From Chrysomallon squamiferum (taxonomy: Eukaryota > Mollusca > Gastropoda > Neomphalida > Peltospiridae): DNA of 64,000 nt. The position numbers were made by a program, and so were the translations under genes. The notes beneath the pieces were generated by a model, which saw nothing but the letters and a program-made list of their open reading frames with translations, was not told the origin of the DNA and did not search any database. Each line of letters opens with the position of its first letter. The stretch's first letter is position 1. This document shows positions 30,831-53,773 of the stretch, in pieces. The stretch covers positions 34,220,183-34,284,182 of the forward strand of contig CM022671.1 of NCBI GenBank assembly GCA_012295275.1, read 5' to 3'.

Positions 30831-32698
30831 TTATAAAAAATAATTAAATGTAAAAGAAAAAAAATTGATTATATGTAAACATAATGTTGATTAAAATTAT
30901 GATAAATTATTAAAGGAGATTTTTAGTTTTGGTTTTGTAGGAATGAATGCTTAAGAAGTGGAATTGGTGAAAGATTTACAAATACTGATCTAATTTCTGA
31001 AATGGTTGAAATGTGAAAGAAGACTTGAACAAAGTTAACGTAGAACCAAAGGAATGAAGAATGAACTAAGACAAACAAGTTAAGAAAGACTGAAACAACT
31101 GACTGAAACATGAAACAAGGAAATAATGGAAATAAAATGCAGAACTAAACATCCAGATATTGAAATTAGATTTGCTACATTTACTTCTTCACTGTCAACT
31201 AATGGAAAAAAATATGTCAACTGGACTAATGAAAGTAGTGAAAAAGTTATGTTGAACAGTACAAATGCAAGATCACGAAAATATATTTTGTGTTTTAAAT
31301 TAAAACTGGACTTTTTTAAAATAACAATGACAGTGATAATGTAGTGGAGAGTTGACAAAACATATACATTTTTCAATTGATGGAAGTTACTGCACCTGGT
31401 TAAAAATTAAATTAAATTAAAAATAAAAACCAGTTTAATTAATGTATCAGTAAAATTCTTGCAAAAAACTGACCATGTTAATAATTTTCTTTAACTACTG
31501 AAATACTGCAAAGATGTTATCATTAAATCTGAAAATAAGCTGTAATAAAAAAAAAAGAATTTTTTTTTTTTTGTAATTTCATATTAAAATCTTTGTACAA
31601 ACAAATAATGTTTTAAGCATTTAAACTCATTTTGTATTTTTTTTTTTAATGTAATTTCATATATAGTGATGCCTTATACTTTGAACATTCAGTGTGTGTG
31701 CTGTGAAATGGCACATTCACTGTGTAAACAACTTCTGTTATGTGCCCAATTCATTTACCTTGCTGTGAAAGCATTTCTTGTGTTACTGATTACTCTGACA
31801 TTTTTTTGTTTTATATTTTGGACACACACACATACACACCCTTATATATTATTAATCAGGAAGAGTGTGAAAGGAAATGCAGTTTTTATTTTACTAAACA
31901 GTATTTACATATTTAATTTACTGTTTTTAAGTTTTCTTGTTTTTGTTTATTACTTGGGTTATTTTTATTTTAAATTGTTTATTTGACATTTAAATTTATT
32001 GAAATGGGTGTTGTTTAGGGTCATTCATTAATTTGCTTTCCATTATTTCTAATGGGGAGAGGTGACAGAATCTCCTGAAACAGATTAAATTTGAAATATG
32101 AGATATCACAGTTTAATTATTCTGCTTGCAGCTGGGTGGGCTAAACTCAATGATATCTCACAGATTTTTTTTTTCTAACCATAAACAGGAGACATTAGAC
32201 TTAAAAGTAGGTGCTTCTGTAAATATAAGTCACTCCTATAGAATATATATGCCTCTTATGAGACTGTGCTTGTTATTGTTTTCATAATATTAATTGCAAT
32301 TATAAAATGTCAAATTCACTTGGGAATTACAGTTTAAAAAAAAAAAAAAAAAAAAGTTTAAAATGACAAACTATAGCCTAGCATAGTCCAAATATATATA
32401 AAACACACACACACCAGTCATTCAATATAAACTGAATTGCCATACATTTTGAATTAGACCACAATATCATGAGTCCAAATTCATTTTAAATTTTGCAAAT
32501 CGGACCAGAGAATATAATGTTACCGGCAAAATAGACATTTGACTTTATTATTGTTCGGAGTTCTATGGCTCGATGCTTTACATATGTTACGCTCTTCATG
32601 TCATTGTAATTATCGTGTAAAGAGATAGCTATGCAGTACCTGTCTATTTATTTAATGTTTCCTGTTCATGGCTGTAGATTAATTATTTCATTCTCAAA
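30831..32698 (+). other. Region upstream of CDK5; promoter and 5' UTR not resolved
   Basis: This AT-rich, comparatively repeat-poor DNA must contain the CDK5 5' untranslated region and probably its promoter. I see no decisive TATA or initiator. An interrupted inverted repeat around TGAGATATCA occurs near 32099 and 32148. The A run at 32336-32355 is simple repeat. Confidence 0.4.
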
Positions 32699-41836
<9,138 letters not shown>

Positions 41837-43575
41837 GACTTCATTCATCAACCTTACAACACAGAAATAAAATGGATTGTAGTGGTTCGGTAACACTATT
41901 GACTTGACCGTATACAGAAAATGATACACTGACGAGAGAAGATATGAAGAATGATAAACTTTGTGGTTTGTGCTTCGAGTGATGAAACTTCAGTCAAAGA
42001 AGAAGATATTTCTGTTTGTAAATAATGTGTATGGTTACGTTTTCAGTGTGTGTTGTCATTTGTTACTGTCTTACTGTGAAAATTATTGAAGTAGGTGGTT
42101 AATCATTTTGTACATTTGATTAGAATTAATAATTCAGTGCTTACAGTCATGACAGTACATTTACTTGTGTGTGTATTTCTTATTTATAAAAATCATGAAG
42201 GACATCTGTTTGAGCATCATATGAGATCAACAGTGAATGATGTTCCTGTCTTTAACTGTTATGTCTCTAAGTATTAAGTTGAAATTAGTAATGACAATGT
42301 GGATATTTCAAACAGATTTAAATTAAAAAAAGGATAAAGATGTTGTCATCTGAATGAGTCAGTAATATTGCATATTTAAAAAAAAAAAAAATAAATAAAA
42401 TAAAAATCTATTTAGAGTAATTAAAAAATGCTTAGGTGTTTATCTTACAAACATCAAACTTATTACTATAGCACTGTTAATTTATTTTCTATTTGCTTGA
42501 GGCTAATCTTACTGAAAATTGCGTAAATCTGTTTATGTGTGAAATATCATATTTCAGTTTTTGAATATACGACAAAACTGAAAATGTAAATGCAATGATA
42601 TTAACTGAAAGAGACTGAATATTTAAGTTTTTTGTCAAATCACCCTTGAAATAATACATATCAAAAAAAGAAAAGAAAAATAAAAGATTGAAAGCACAGA
42701 GTGCTTAGTTGTAAACTTTTTAAATAAATATAATTTTATTTTAAAATGTATATGTTTGCAGCCCAAAACATCATTATATCGTATAATTTCAAGAGATTTG
42801 ATTGTTTTTTGATATTGTTTTTTCTTATGGAGATCAGACACAACTAAATACAAAATAAAACAAGAAGGTATTAAATAATAGAAACTGTTATTTAGCTATT
42901 TGGTGGGTGTCCTTGGTATCACATATTAAATAAAAATGTTAAAGAAGATTCTTATGGTATAATAATTATGACAACTTTACAAAACATTCTGCTTCTTAAG
43001 CTTGCCCTTCTTGAAACTCTGGTTTATTTGTGCCACTTGATTACATTTTACTTTAAAACAATATAAAGAATTAAATTAACAACATATTTTCTCATTTGTT
43101 ATGATCCATTCATTAGTTTAAGATGATATGCCAAGATGACATGTTATTTTATTATTTCGAGAGTTGTTAATATTTTAACATTAACAATATCAAGTATTAA
43201 ATTTCTAAAAATTAAAATTTATTAAAGAGGTTATAATTGTGGATTCATTACATTTCCTAGCATGTACCTTTTATTTGGTTGTCTTTTTAATGCTTAGAAC
43301 AAAAACGTTTTTGGAATTTCATATATTTTAGAGGAAAGTATAAATTTAGGGAATTTTATATATTTTAGTGGAAACATATGAGTTATAATTTATATGATTT
43401 TTAACATAAGTAACTGTGTAACAGTGAACATAATTTATTAATGATGTTATTGTGATGTTAGTCCCAATACATAAATGTACCATTTTGCTTTCTATAGTCA
43501 AATACAAATATATTAGACAAAATTACATTTTATTATGTATTAATATATAACTGATTAATGTGTAAGTGTATATGT

Positions 43576-43577
<2 letters not shown>
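41837..43577 (+). other. Likely CDK5 3' UTR and downstream DNA
   Basis: An AATAAA lies 30 nt after the stop (41866-41871), with later AATAAA copies at about 42390, 42723 and 43998. The stretch 41837-42300 is less repetitive than average. The true cleavage site cannot be chosen from sequence alone. Confidence 0.4.

Positions 43578-43657
<80 letters not shown>
43578..43657. repeat. (CT)n microsatellite
   Basis: 80 bp of perfect CT, followed by TACA repeats (43667-43687). Confidence 0.97.
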
Positions 43658-43661
<4 letters not shown>

Positions 43662-45462
43662 GATTACATACATACATACATACATACCTATATATGGCTA
43701 TGTATGCATCTGTTTATATGTTTTAAATATATATATATATTCATTATTTGAATTGTGGATCTATTTCATCTGCTGTTCTAACTGTAAAGGATAAGGAAAC
43801 CAAAATGGCAGATGTCATTTGCATTCTGGTATAGCTGACATAAGTGAAAACAAACAATATATATCTGGGGACAGATTTTTCATACTTATAACTATATACA
43901 AACACATGAAGAATTTTATTTGTAAGTTACTTACTTAAATATTTCAAGTATTTTAGCCAGATGTTTAAATATTTTATTGATAGGTATATTTTATTTCAAA
44001 TAAAGTTATAACAAAAACCAAAAAACCCCCAGAAAAACAGAAAAAAGTTATATCGGTCTAACATATTTATTTAATTTAAAAGTGAAAGGTATTTACAGGG
44101 ATTCTGTCTGAACTTGATTTCTTTGTAAACCAAGTTCCTTTCAAAGTCCTGCTATTAAACTACTGTGAATAATCAATTCTTTATTTACTTACAAGCACTT
44201 TCACTTCTTCAAAAGTGTCCTGAGTTCCAAGCAAATGTGACCTCAAGGTGTTTTCAAAGAAATGTCTTTATTTCAGGATTTTGAAGGTTTAATCCACCTG
44301 TTATTGAATTTGATGTAGTGAAGTTCAGAATACGTTATCACGTGCAGTCCACATTAGCATTCTCATTACCTGTACAAGAAAAGATTAATTTATAAGGCAA
44401 TGAATTCACTTTAAAATTTTCACATTACAGATTTTATTTTCAGAGCCATCAGTACATTTATTTATACTGCGTTTGTGTAAGTGTTTTCTGTCACATCAAA
44501 CAATGTGTTAAGTTGCTTGGCTTTGTATTGAGTTTTAACCAAAAAAAGCAGAAAGACATTTTTGATATTTTTTGTTACTGCCTTATTCTTTTTGACTCAG
44601 TGACGTGACTGATAGATATCATTTCTGTGGCATGTCTTAAACATGTTTCATGTTCACTGTTGTAACCTGGATGCCTCATTTTCTGAAATAATGACCGAGA
44701 GATCTTTGCCACATTGACCAATTGCCAGAACATTAATTTTTAGAATTAACAGGGAATTTTACAGGGATGAGTGAGGTATCAAATGAAGCTTATGACATCA
44801 GAAATATGAAAATGTTCATAATTAATGCCATTCAGACTAAATTTGACTTGAGACCTGGTTGATGTGATGGACTACAAATGATTTATAATACATTATTGAC
44901 AACATGTAAATGTTATGAGCCGAAAATATGTAGACATATCATTGTTTTATATCCTTATCTGCCTGTCTGGCTGTCTGTATAAAATATGTAATTTGCTTCT
45001 TGTGAAAATCATGTGGACATTTCAGTACTGTCTTTATGCGTACATTTTTAAACAAATTGACATATTCATGGAATAAGGTATGAAAAATGTAAAAGTTTGT
45101 AGATAATTGAAACAAGCATCTGCTTTCATATATATATATATATTTTTTTTAATATGACCTTGGTATTTAAATTTAAACAATGAAGAACTTTAACAAAACA
45201 ATTTCTAAATTATTTGATACTAAACTTGTCTCCAAACCAAACTTAGATCTGATACACATTTTTTGTCATAAAGCTAAAAAATAATGGATATATAAACAAT
45301 CTGAATTTTCCCAAAGATTTTGCAGCAATTTTAGTGTTTAGGTGATTTTTAAAAAACATTTTTAAACATTACTTACATGTTGATATAAATTCGTTACTGT
45401 GGGCTCTACATCTCTTGTAATAATAAAAACACCAGTAAACAAATTTCTACATTTATCCAGAA

Positions 45463-45509
<47 letters not shown>

Positions 45510-46511
45510 ATACATTTTAAAAAAAGAAAAATTAAAAATTAAAGAAGAAAACAAGTAATGTATTTCCCGTAAATAAATAAATTTAAATAAGCATTCTTAC
45601 ATCTGTTATAAAAAAATTGTGATAAAATAACATATAAATGTGAAGATCTTATTTCTGTTTCAGACAAAGCTTTGAATTAACTTTGCTTTTGAGTGAAATA
45701 ACTTTTTCCAGTGATATTACTAAAATGAAATAGCTTCTGTTTTTAACCACAAAGATATTAAATAATAAAAAGGGTATTTTTTTTTATTTGAGAATAATTC
45801 CCATTTTTAAAATTATAGGGCATGTATATAATCATTCTTTTTTCTTTTATTATTTTTGTCAGTCATTCATATTTTCGGTCTGTCTTTCAAGTCAATTCTG
45901 TCTGTTGATACCGCCCTTGTTGTCTGTCTGTCTGTCTGTCTGTCTCCCTGTTCCTATACTAATACCATTATTAAAAGAACTGTTGTCATGTCCTAGTTGT
46001 TTTCATTTTTTTTACTAGAATCCAGATGTTTGACATTCAGTAATCATTCTTTTTTAATTCATGTTTTGTCACTGTATACTATACAGTCTTCAACAAGTAA
46101 CTTTCATAATAGTTTTTATTTCACATACTCTGTATACCATTTATATTTAACATGTAACTTCCATAATACATAATATTTTCATTTCACAAACACAGTATGT
46201 TATAGTTTTATATCTTCCTTTATTTATATCTACTAACTCTCATGTTTTCATTTTATAAATATTATTTTTCAATTCAGTGTTGCTGAGTTATTTTTTTAGA
46301 GCATTTTATTTATTTATTGTTATTATTATTTTATATATATATATTCGTTATTTTGTTTTATTTTTTTTATTATTAATTTTTGTTATTTTGGAGAATTTTG
46401 TGAATTTAGGAAACTAGCAACAACAAAAAGTTACAGTCATTCGGATTTAACTGATTTATTAAGACATTTTTAGGAGAATTTATTGTCATATAAAAATGGC
46501 TTTTCTTGTAA

Positions 46512-46546
<35 letters not shown>

Positions 46547-47284
46547 ATTTATATTTCTAGCTGACATGAAAAAACCCACCAAACAAACAACTACAACTTT
46601 TAAATTTCAAGCCCTTTTTTTTTTACTGACATGCCCAGTGTTTGAACAGTAAATCTCTTTGAACCTGACAGAATTTAAAATCAGTTAAATCGTTTTCACC
46701 ATTAAATTTTGAACGTAATATGATTTTATCGTAATACAAATAAAGTTTATTATCTATGTGATTTCAAAAATATAATAACTTTATAGATTTGAATATAACC
46801 GCGATTATTGGGTTTGCTCTGATTTTAACCAAAAAAATAAATAAATATATATATATATATTTTACTACTGTTATAGATAACAGGTTTCTTTCGAATAATA
46901 AAAGATATTGAAGAAAAATAATAAAAACATCGTCCGTATTCGGTTTTTTAAAAAATGTATTTTAAATTTTATTTATGAATTAACATTCATCATTTAACTT
47001 ATAAAAAAATTTCACATGAAAAATTACAATTTAAAGTGTTATTCGTCTAACTCCAAATAATAATTTCTATCTGGTATTTTTTCTGTTTTTTCTGAGAATG
47101 CAAACACATACGTACGTACATACACGGATATAATCGCTACGTAATTTAATTAACTCTCGTGTACTTGGAATTAACATTCTCAAATACCACAATACGACTC
47201 CAAAAGTCTTGGTTCACTTTTTACCACAAATTATAAAAATGATAAATTGTATTTGTTTTGTCATTCCTTCTCATCTTGAAATAA
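43658..47284. other. AT-rich non-coding DNA
   Basis: It contains an AAAT array (45461-45511), CTGT repeats (45920-45946), poly(A) (46515-46544) and a short TA run (46845-46860). It is relatively poor in long arrays, but I recognise no exon on either strand. Confidence 0.55.
45461..45511. repeat. (AAAT)n microsatellite
   Basis: About 12 units. Confidence 0.95.
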
Positions 47285-47650
47285 CATATAGCAAGATATG
47301 CGATATTTTTTTTTCTTTCACCCTTTATACTTTAATAATAATAAAGTTTATTTATATTGTATATTTAACTATGTTAAAAAAAAAAAAAAAAAAAAACAGC
47401 AAGAGAATATAATGTTAACTTTGTCATTTTTCTTTCACTTTTTATACTTTAAGAATAATAAATTTTATTTATATTGTAAGTTTCTCTTATCTTAAAAAAA
47501 CCCTACAAAAAACAAGGAAAAAGAAAAAAAAGAAAAAAAAAAAAAACAGCACGAAAACACGACTTTACGTCTGTTTTCCTTTCACTCCACATAGTTTAAA
47601 AATAATAGATTTTATTTATATTATAATTCTTCTTCTTTCTTAAATTAACA
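47285..47650. repeat. Three diverged tandem copies of a ~120-150-bp unit
   Basis: CTTTCAC followed by ATA-TTTAA-AATAAT and TTTATTTATATT recurs at 47315, 47432 and 47579, with the copies separated by poly(A)-rich spacers. The spacing is 117 and 147 bp, the difference lying mainly in the A-rich spacers. Confidence 0.75.
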
Positions 47651-47989
47651 AAGACCCAAACAATACGCTATTGTCTGGGTTTTTCTGTGAGAACACTCAT
47701 TTTCTGTAAATTGTACGTTATACTTATTCTACTCTTTCCTGGCTTACCACTGAATTAGGTAATACGATATAATATTTAATAGTTTTTCCCTTACAACTTA
47801 TCATATATATTTTTAAATTCCATTCATTTGTGGTTTTCTTTGTTAGAAAAAAAAAAATATATTTTATGCATATTACAGTTCCTCCTCTTCTTCTTCTTCT
47901 TCTTCGATCTTGGCACATAAAATAGTATCTTGCTGTATCACCTCATTTCCATGGCTTGTATTCATTCTCCTTTGAGGGAACGTGATTCA

Positions 47990-48575
47990 CAAGAATCCAG
48001 AAAAATACATGCTACAAGGAAGCGCCTCTGTCGTATCCTGGAACTAAGGTATATATATATATATATTATATACTTCTGCCGTTCCAGTCTGGTTTCAACT
48101 TTGTCAGTGTTGCTGTTGTCTGTACTGCCTTGGTGAGTATCGCAGACTTTGGAACTTTTCAAACTGTATCTGAACCTAGGTACTGGAAGTTTCACACCTT
48201 GTCTCCTTTACTTTAATTTCTGTGTTAATGACGACACGCTTAACTAGATTTAATTCTTCTACCTCTCCTGCGAAACTTGGTGACAGTTCTGTTTCCACTG
48301 CTTCTAAGGCGTCTGCCATAATCTTTTAGGGAATTTGCCGATGATCCTTTCCAGGAATATGTTTGAAGAATGTAGGTTAGAGTGGAATCCTCGTTGAAAA
48401 GGACGGCACCAGTGGTTTTGTCTCACTGATGTTGTACTTCTTAGCCAAACGGCGTCGACCACCTTGGTGGAATCTACGAAGAAGTAACGCATGCTGATGC
48501 TGGAGTTATTTCTCACAGAGGAGGATTTCTAAGCTGCTTGAAGATTTGTGTGCTTCCTCCTGTTCTGTTAAATAG
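47990..48575 (-). pseudogene. Decayed coding-like stretch, family unknown
   Basis: Several non-repetitive, charged reading segments follow one another on the minus strand in different frames. They include GGRRRLAKKYNISETK (near 48440), then TTGAVLFNEDSTLTYILQTY (near 48390), then ALEAVETELSPSFAGEVEEL and NLVKRVVINTEIKV (near 48300-48200), then DTHQGSTDNSNTDKVETRLE (near 48130). Stops and frame changes separate them. The composition looks like a real protein broken by indels, such as an old transposon or retrocopy. I do not recognise the family. Several short spliced exons are less likely, since no consistent splice sites are seen. Confidence 0.3.
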
Positions 48576-48943
48576 TTATTAACAAAATCCTAAGGTGGTT
48601 AAGATCAGCTTTTAAAGTTAAAATTAGATAAAAAAAAAAAAAAATAAAAAATAAAAAATAAAAAATAAAATTAAAAAACAACCATAAAAACAATAAAAAA
48701 TAAAAAATTTAAAAATTTAAAAAAAGAACAACAACATAACAAAAACCAAACCTAACAAACTGAATTCACCCTATGAATCCATTAATCACTGAATTCATCA
48801 CGTAATAACACTGACTTTTTAATCTGATCAGCTCATTGTATATCAGCTGTACTGATATCGATTCATGATACGTCATCTACTGAACTCGTATCAACTCATT
48901 TTTTATATGTGGATTTGGTATCAATCGACTATGTTTATTGTAG

Positions 48944-48946
<3 letters not shown>
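48576..48946. other. AT-rich non-coding DNA
   Basis: It includes an A-rich AAAAT stretch (48628-48740). No gene recognised. Confidence 0.55.

Positions 48947-49023
<77 letters not shown>
48947..49023. repeat. (CT)n microsatellite
   Basis: About 76 bp of perfect CT, followed by degenerate CT/CTGT sequence to about 49150. Confidence 0.97.
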
Positions 49024-49026
<3 letters not shown>

Positions 49027-50158
49027 ACTTTCTTTCTCTGTCTATCTCTTTCTTCCTCTCTTTGTCTCTCAGTCTGTCTCTCTATTCATCTCTATCTTTC
49101 TCTACCTATCTGCCTGTCTGTCTGTCTCTCTTCATGCCTGTGTCTCTGTTATGAATGTTACAAGGATCACGATATATCGGTCAGAATCCTGCTTGTTTTC
49201 AATATAGCTTTGCGTTCATTTGCACTCGTAATGAACATTCTATTTCGCTTTATTGTCATTTACCCTTTATCATTTCTATCAATAGCATTATTCAAAAAAT
49301 AATAGGCAATACATGTTTAAAAAAAAGTCTCACTTTTTTTTTCTATAATTAACAATATGTTTTTTATTTTGTTTTCCTTTAATTTCATTCTGTTCTCATT
49401 TTAATTTCATTTTTTTTTTTTTTTTTTTTTTAATTTATTTTATTATTATATATATTTTTTACGCTTCAATATATCACAAATATTTATATCGTTTTCTATT
49501 TTATATGCTATCTTCTCTCAATTCCTTTTTATTTTCTTCTTCCATTTTTTTTTTCCTTTATTTATTTATTATATTTTTCTTAATAAATCAGTTTATCTGT
49601 CAAAAGAGAACATAATATTTATCAAAGTTACTTTTAACGAGACATAAATAACAACGCCAAATGCCATGCTTTCTATCAAAGCTACGTCAACTAGGAAACC
49701 ATTTTTGAAGTCATAGACAGTCAGAAAAATATTAGGTTCGTGTTAACCTGTCTGTCATAAGATAAACAAAATAAATGAAAGGAAAAAAAAAACGGGAAAG
49801 AAAGAAAAAAAGAAATCATACATGAATTTGCGCTATCTTCTTTACAAAAAAGAAACCGTTTATGTGATTTTGAATCGACATAAATTTTCAGATGAATGAA
49901 CAAAACGACATTTAGGTGTGAACTGGGAAAACTATGTCAACAATAGTGTACATATTCGCCGTGATCTTCGTCAAAGGAATCTGTTATGATGCGGTCTGAA
50001 TACAAATAAATGAACCTGGGATATATACTTTATTTCCAGGCAAGCTCTATTATGTATCATTTGTAAGGGTTTGGCCAGTAGGAAATAATTTCTTGGTCAC
50101 CTTTATGTTAACGATTGAGGAGTGACCACGTAGATGACAACGAAGACAACAACGACGA

Positions 50159-50159
<1 letters not shown>

Positions 50160-50199
<40 letters not shown>

Positions 50200-50214
50200 T
50201 GGGTGTATGTGTGT
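50160..50214. repeat. (GT)n microsatellite
   Basis: About 17 perfect GT units, then interrupted GT. Confidence 0.95.
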
Positions 50215-50579
50215 ACATACATACATATATATTTGTAATATTTGAAATTAATAATATTTAAATACTGAAGTACAAAAATCCGATGACAGAGATTGGGATC
50301 ACCTGAGTCCCCGGTGCTTTTCGAACTCTCAAACATTCAAAGTTTAGCGAGTTTTTGTGGTCACTGTTTTATAACTGTGACGATACAGACGTCGTGGAAG
50401 TCAGCAATGACGTATTTATTTACTTTGTAAGTTGGATTTTATAAATATAAAAAACGAAGATTTCGTTAATAAACTGAAAATAAGTAATCAACCTGTTTTT
50501 ATATGTTTATAGTACATTTCCTTTACGGTCTTCATTTCCAAAAATCATTATACATTGTCTATCTCTACATATATATAGA

Positions 50580-50692
<113 letters not shown>

Positions 50693-51268
50693 ATTTGAAA
50701 CGGTAGTCATAAATTACTAACTAAATGAATTACAATTCTTCAAAGCCTACGCGATCGTATTCTTTTACATTTGTACTGGTACAAATACGTCTTACTTGTG
50801 TGTTTGGAGTATTTAATGTCGCTATGGGATACGCTAACATAAATCATTACTGTTGCGTAGCCTTGTTGAAGAAAAACCTGAAATCAAGCAGGCAGAAAGA
50901 AAAATAGATTTTTCCCTTCCATACAAGTATTGTGAAACAGGTCGTAAAAATCACAAACCTAGTTCGGTACGACGCAAACAAAGCACCATCACATTTGTAA
51001 GCTAACGCGGTACTAAAAAAATTTACTAGTGCGCTTACATGATTTCATTTTACGACCATCGCGGAAAATTGTTGCATTCGCTTCTAAAAGAGCCATAAAA
51101 AAAAAGTAATGTAACAAAAGTGTGTGGAGACGTTCCCTTCATGTTCTGACCTTTTTCCGGAGTGCGTTGTGAAGTAAATATCCTTTCTGTGACGCCACTA
51201 TTTTAAAATAAACACTCTCCCTTTTAGAATTTGTTCTGTACATTAAATGAACAAGCATACGAATTGTT

Positions 51269-51303
<35 letters not shown>

Positions 51304-52080
51304 CTTTTTTTTTTTTTGGCGTCAGTAATATTTTGTTTCCTTTTTTTTTTTTTTTTTTTTTGTTCTTACTGTGAAAAGGCCGAACCTTTTGATATAGATC
51401 GCGCTATAGTTTTATTGCTCATTTTTACATTTTTTCAAATCTGTTGATTTCTGTCGGTTATTAACTTCCAACAAAAAACTAACGTTCATTTCTTCACCAG
51501 TCGCACAACAACAAGCAACATTATCCCAGGCTGAATTAAGGCTAAATAAATGTTTGCGTGTATTTGTAAAGTTTTTAAACACCTTGTTAACACAAAACGT
51601 AACTATATTTTCCCTATACAAGACAAACAAACACGCAAAACACATAAAATAAACAAATAAGTAAATAACTTAAAATATACAACCGTTTCGTTTATTTCAC
51701 TTTCCCAGTCGTGGCATTTTTATAGCGAACGGTATTCTTGCATACCGACTGCTAGGGCTGTTTACAATTAATGAATAAATGACATGTTACGTGGCTATCA
51801 AATACAAGAATGAGTCCATAATGGAGTTACAGGTTTCACAAAAATGGTGCCGTTACTGGTTTTGAGTCTCGGAGAAATAGATAACAAAAATAATAATAAA
51901 AAAAATAAACGTCATTACTCTTTGTATTACGTTATATTTTAAGGAAAAAAACTACAAAGAGTTGTGTTTGTTATAGAAAAATATTTCAGTTAGCCTCAGA
52001 CAAACACGTCAGGTATGTTAAAACCTGGATAGAATTCCTCTGACATTTAACACCCATTCCCCCCCAAAATACCTATTCTA

Positions 52081-52430
52081 TCTGTATATCTGTCTGTCAA
52101 TCAGTCCATTTATCTACACGTCTAACTAGCTATCTGTATGTCTAGTTGTCTATGTTATCTATATATTTCTCTATCTGTATATCTGTCTGTCTGTCTCTCT
52201 GCCCATCTATCTATCTATCTATCTGTCTGTCTGTCTCTTTGTCTATCTGTCTATCTATCTGTCTGTCTCTCTGTCCATCTATCTTTCTGTCTGTATAATC
52301 TATATGTCTGCCTGCTTGTCTGTCAAACTATTTATCTGTATATCTATATCTATCTACCTATCTACCTGTCTATCTGTCCGTTTGTCTATTTACCTATCTA
52401 TCTATCTGTATATCTCAGTGTGTGTGTGTA
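52081..52430. repeat. (TCTA)/(TCTG)n degenerate block
   Basis: About 350 bp of four-base TCTA and TCTG units with interruptions. Confidence 0.9.
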
Positions 52431-52783
52431 TATAAATATTTATATATATGACTATGTCTATATACCTTTCAACACCAGTATATTAGTTTGTGTCAAATAT
52501 AGGTGTACCAATATACCCAGAAGATTTATTCAGTTTAATCGACTCTGGTATTTATTTCAAAATTCAAAAAAACGGTCAAGAAAGAAATCATATCTAAAAC
52601 ATCGTTTTCTCATCTAAGTAATGAACTTAAAAAAAAAAAAAATATAAAAAAATAAAATAAAAATAATAATAATAATAATAAAATAAATAAATAAATAAAT
52701 AAATTAAAACCCAGTCAATAACAAGTATCCAACAAACCCAAACTCAAAAAAAAAAAAAAAAAAAAAATAAAAAAAATTATTCA

Positions 52784-52826
<43 letters not shown>

Positions 52827-52890
52827 CAAAAAAAAACCCAACACTAAACACCACAAAGAAAAATAAGAAAAATAAGCTATTCAGTGAATC
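52431..52890. other. A-rich non-coding DNA
   Basis: Poly(A) and AAT/AAAT repeats (52628-52705, 52746-52768 and 52784-52826). No gene recognised. Confidence 0.6.
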
Positions 52891-53215
52891 AGAATTTTAA
52901 CCTCAACTTTAACCAGACCACCACAACGACAACGACGGCTGACACAAAACAGAGCGACATTGCGGCGTGCATGGACTTCTGCTGCATAGGATTACGAGTA
53001 AAAACCATTAAGCTAATTACTAAATCTTTCACGAGTCCGCTAGGTGCACGTGTCAAAGCCAGCTTGACGCTTGTTTGTCGCTTAGATAATATCTTCAACT
53101 GTCTTTCTAGGGTCTCGTTGTTTTTTTTGGGGGGTGGGAAATATTTTAACCGTTGTAGTCACTGGGCGATTGATTTCCAGATCCCGATCAACAATCTATA
53201 TTACTCGCTATAGAC
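52891..53215. other. GC-richer repeat-free stretch, open on both strands, unidentified
   Basis: The plus frame from about 52884 and the minus frame from 53098 both stay open with mixed composition (minus: QTSVKLALTRAPSGLVKDLV). The stretch contrasts with its A-rich left flank. It matches nothing I know and could be an exon or an unclassified interspersed repeat. Confidence 0.2.
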
Positions 53216-53431
53216 AGATTTGCGCGATCAACAGATCGTACGACGCAATTAATCGATCCATCGTTTGCGCAGGCATCGATGATCGCGTTTTTGTGTGTAT
53301 CGATAAATCTTTTTGGAATTGACTTCGTATCATTATGTATATCATGGTCTAAAAAATGGTTGATGCCCACACGTTTACTTGTCATTTGTATCATATATAT
53401 ATATAACTTTTTTGTTTTTATTTTAGAAGTA

Positions 53432-53771
53432 CAGGTACCGGACCAATTATCCGGACTCTTTGCGGCCTGAGACATTCCGGATTTCTGGATTTTCCTGTTT
53501 TCTGGTACCAAGGGGTCTAAATACTTAAATAATTAGGCATAAACAGTTTAAAATTAAAAACATAAAGAAAACTGACGATACACAACTGTGGCGACTCGAC
53601 ACGTAAACAATGCGGCGAGTGAATGAACGCCACGCGTCTTGAAAGAGTAGTTCCGGTCTGGTGACGACAACACCCGCGCGCGCGGGGACTATGAAAATAG
53701 CGCCGGGAAAAAATATCCGGTTTTTCTGGTTTTCCGGATTTCCGGACGTCGGATAATTGGTCCGGTATCTG
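53432..53771. mobile_element. pogo/Tigger-like MITE, 340 bp, TA-flanked
   Basis: The left end CAGGTACCGGACCAATTATC and the inverted right end CAGATACCGGACCAATTATC match at 19 of 20 positions. TA lies on both sides (53430-53431 and 53772-53773), as expected of a Tc1/mariner-pogo target duplication. Sub-terminal CCGGATTT and TTTTCTGG motifs repeat in inverse orientation. The interior has a CCCGCGCGCGCGGG palindrome near 53672 and no transposase, so movement would need enzyme from elsewhere. CAG ends and ATTATCCGGA-type termini are typical of pogo-like elements. Confidence 0.85.
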
Positions 53772-53773
53772 TA

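Noticed and set aside
31666-31986. 106-codon frame with hydrophobic segments upstream of CDK5
   Set aside because: The composition follows from T-rich DNA. No family match, and it includes a CA-repeat translation.
42095-42277. 60-codon frame after the CDK5 stop
   Set aside because: No conserved features. It lies in the probable 3' UTR.
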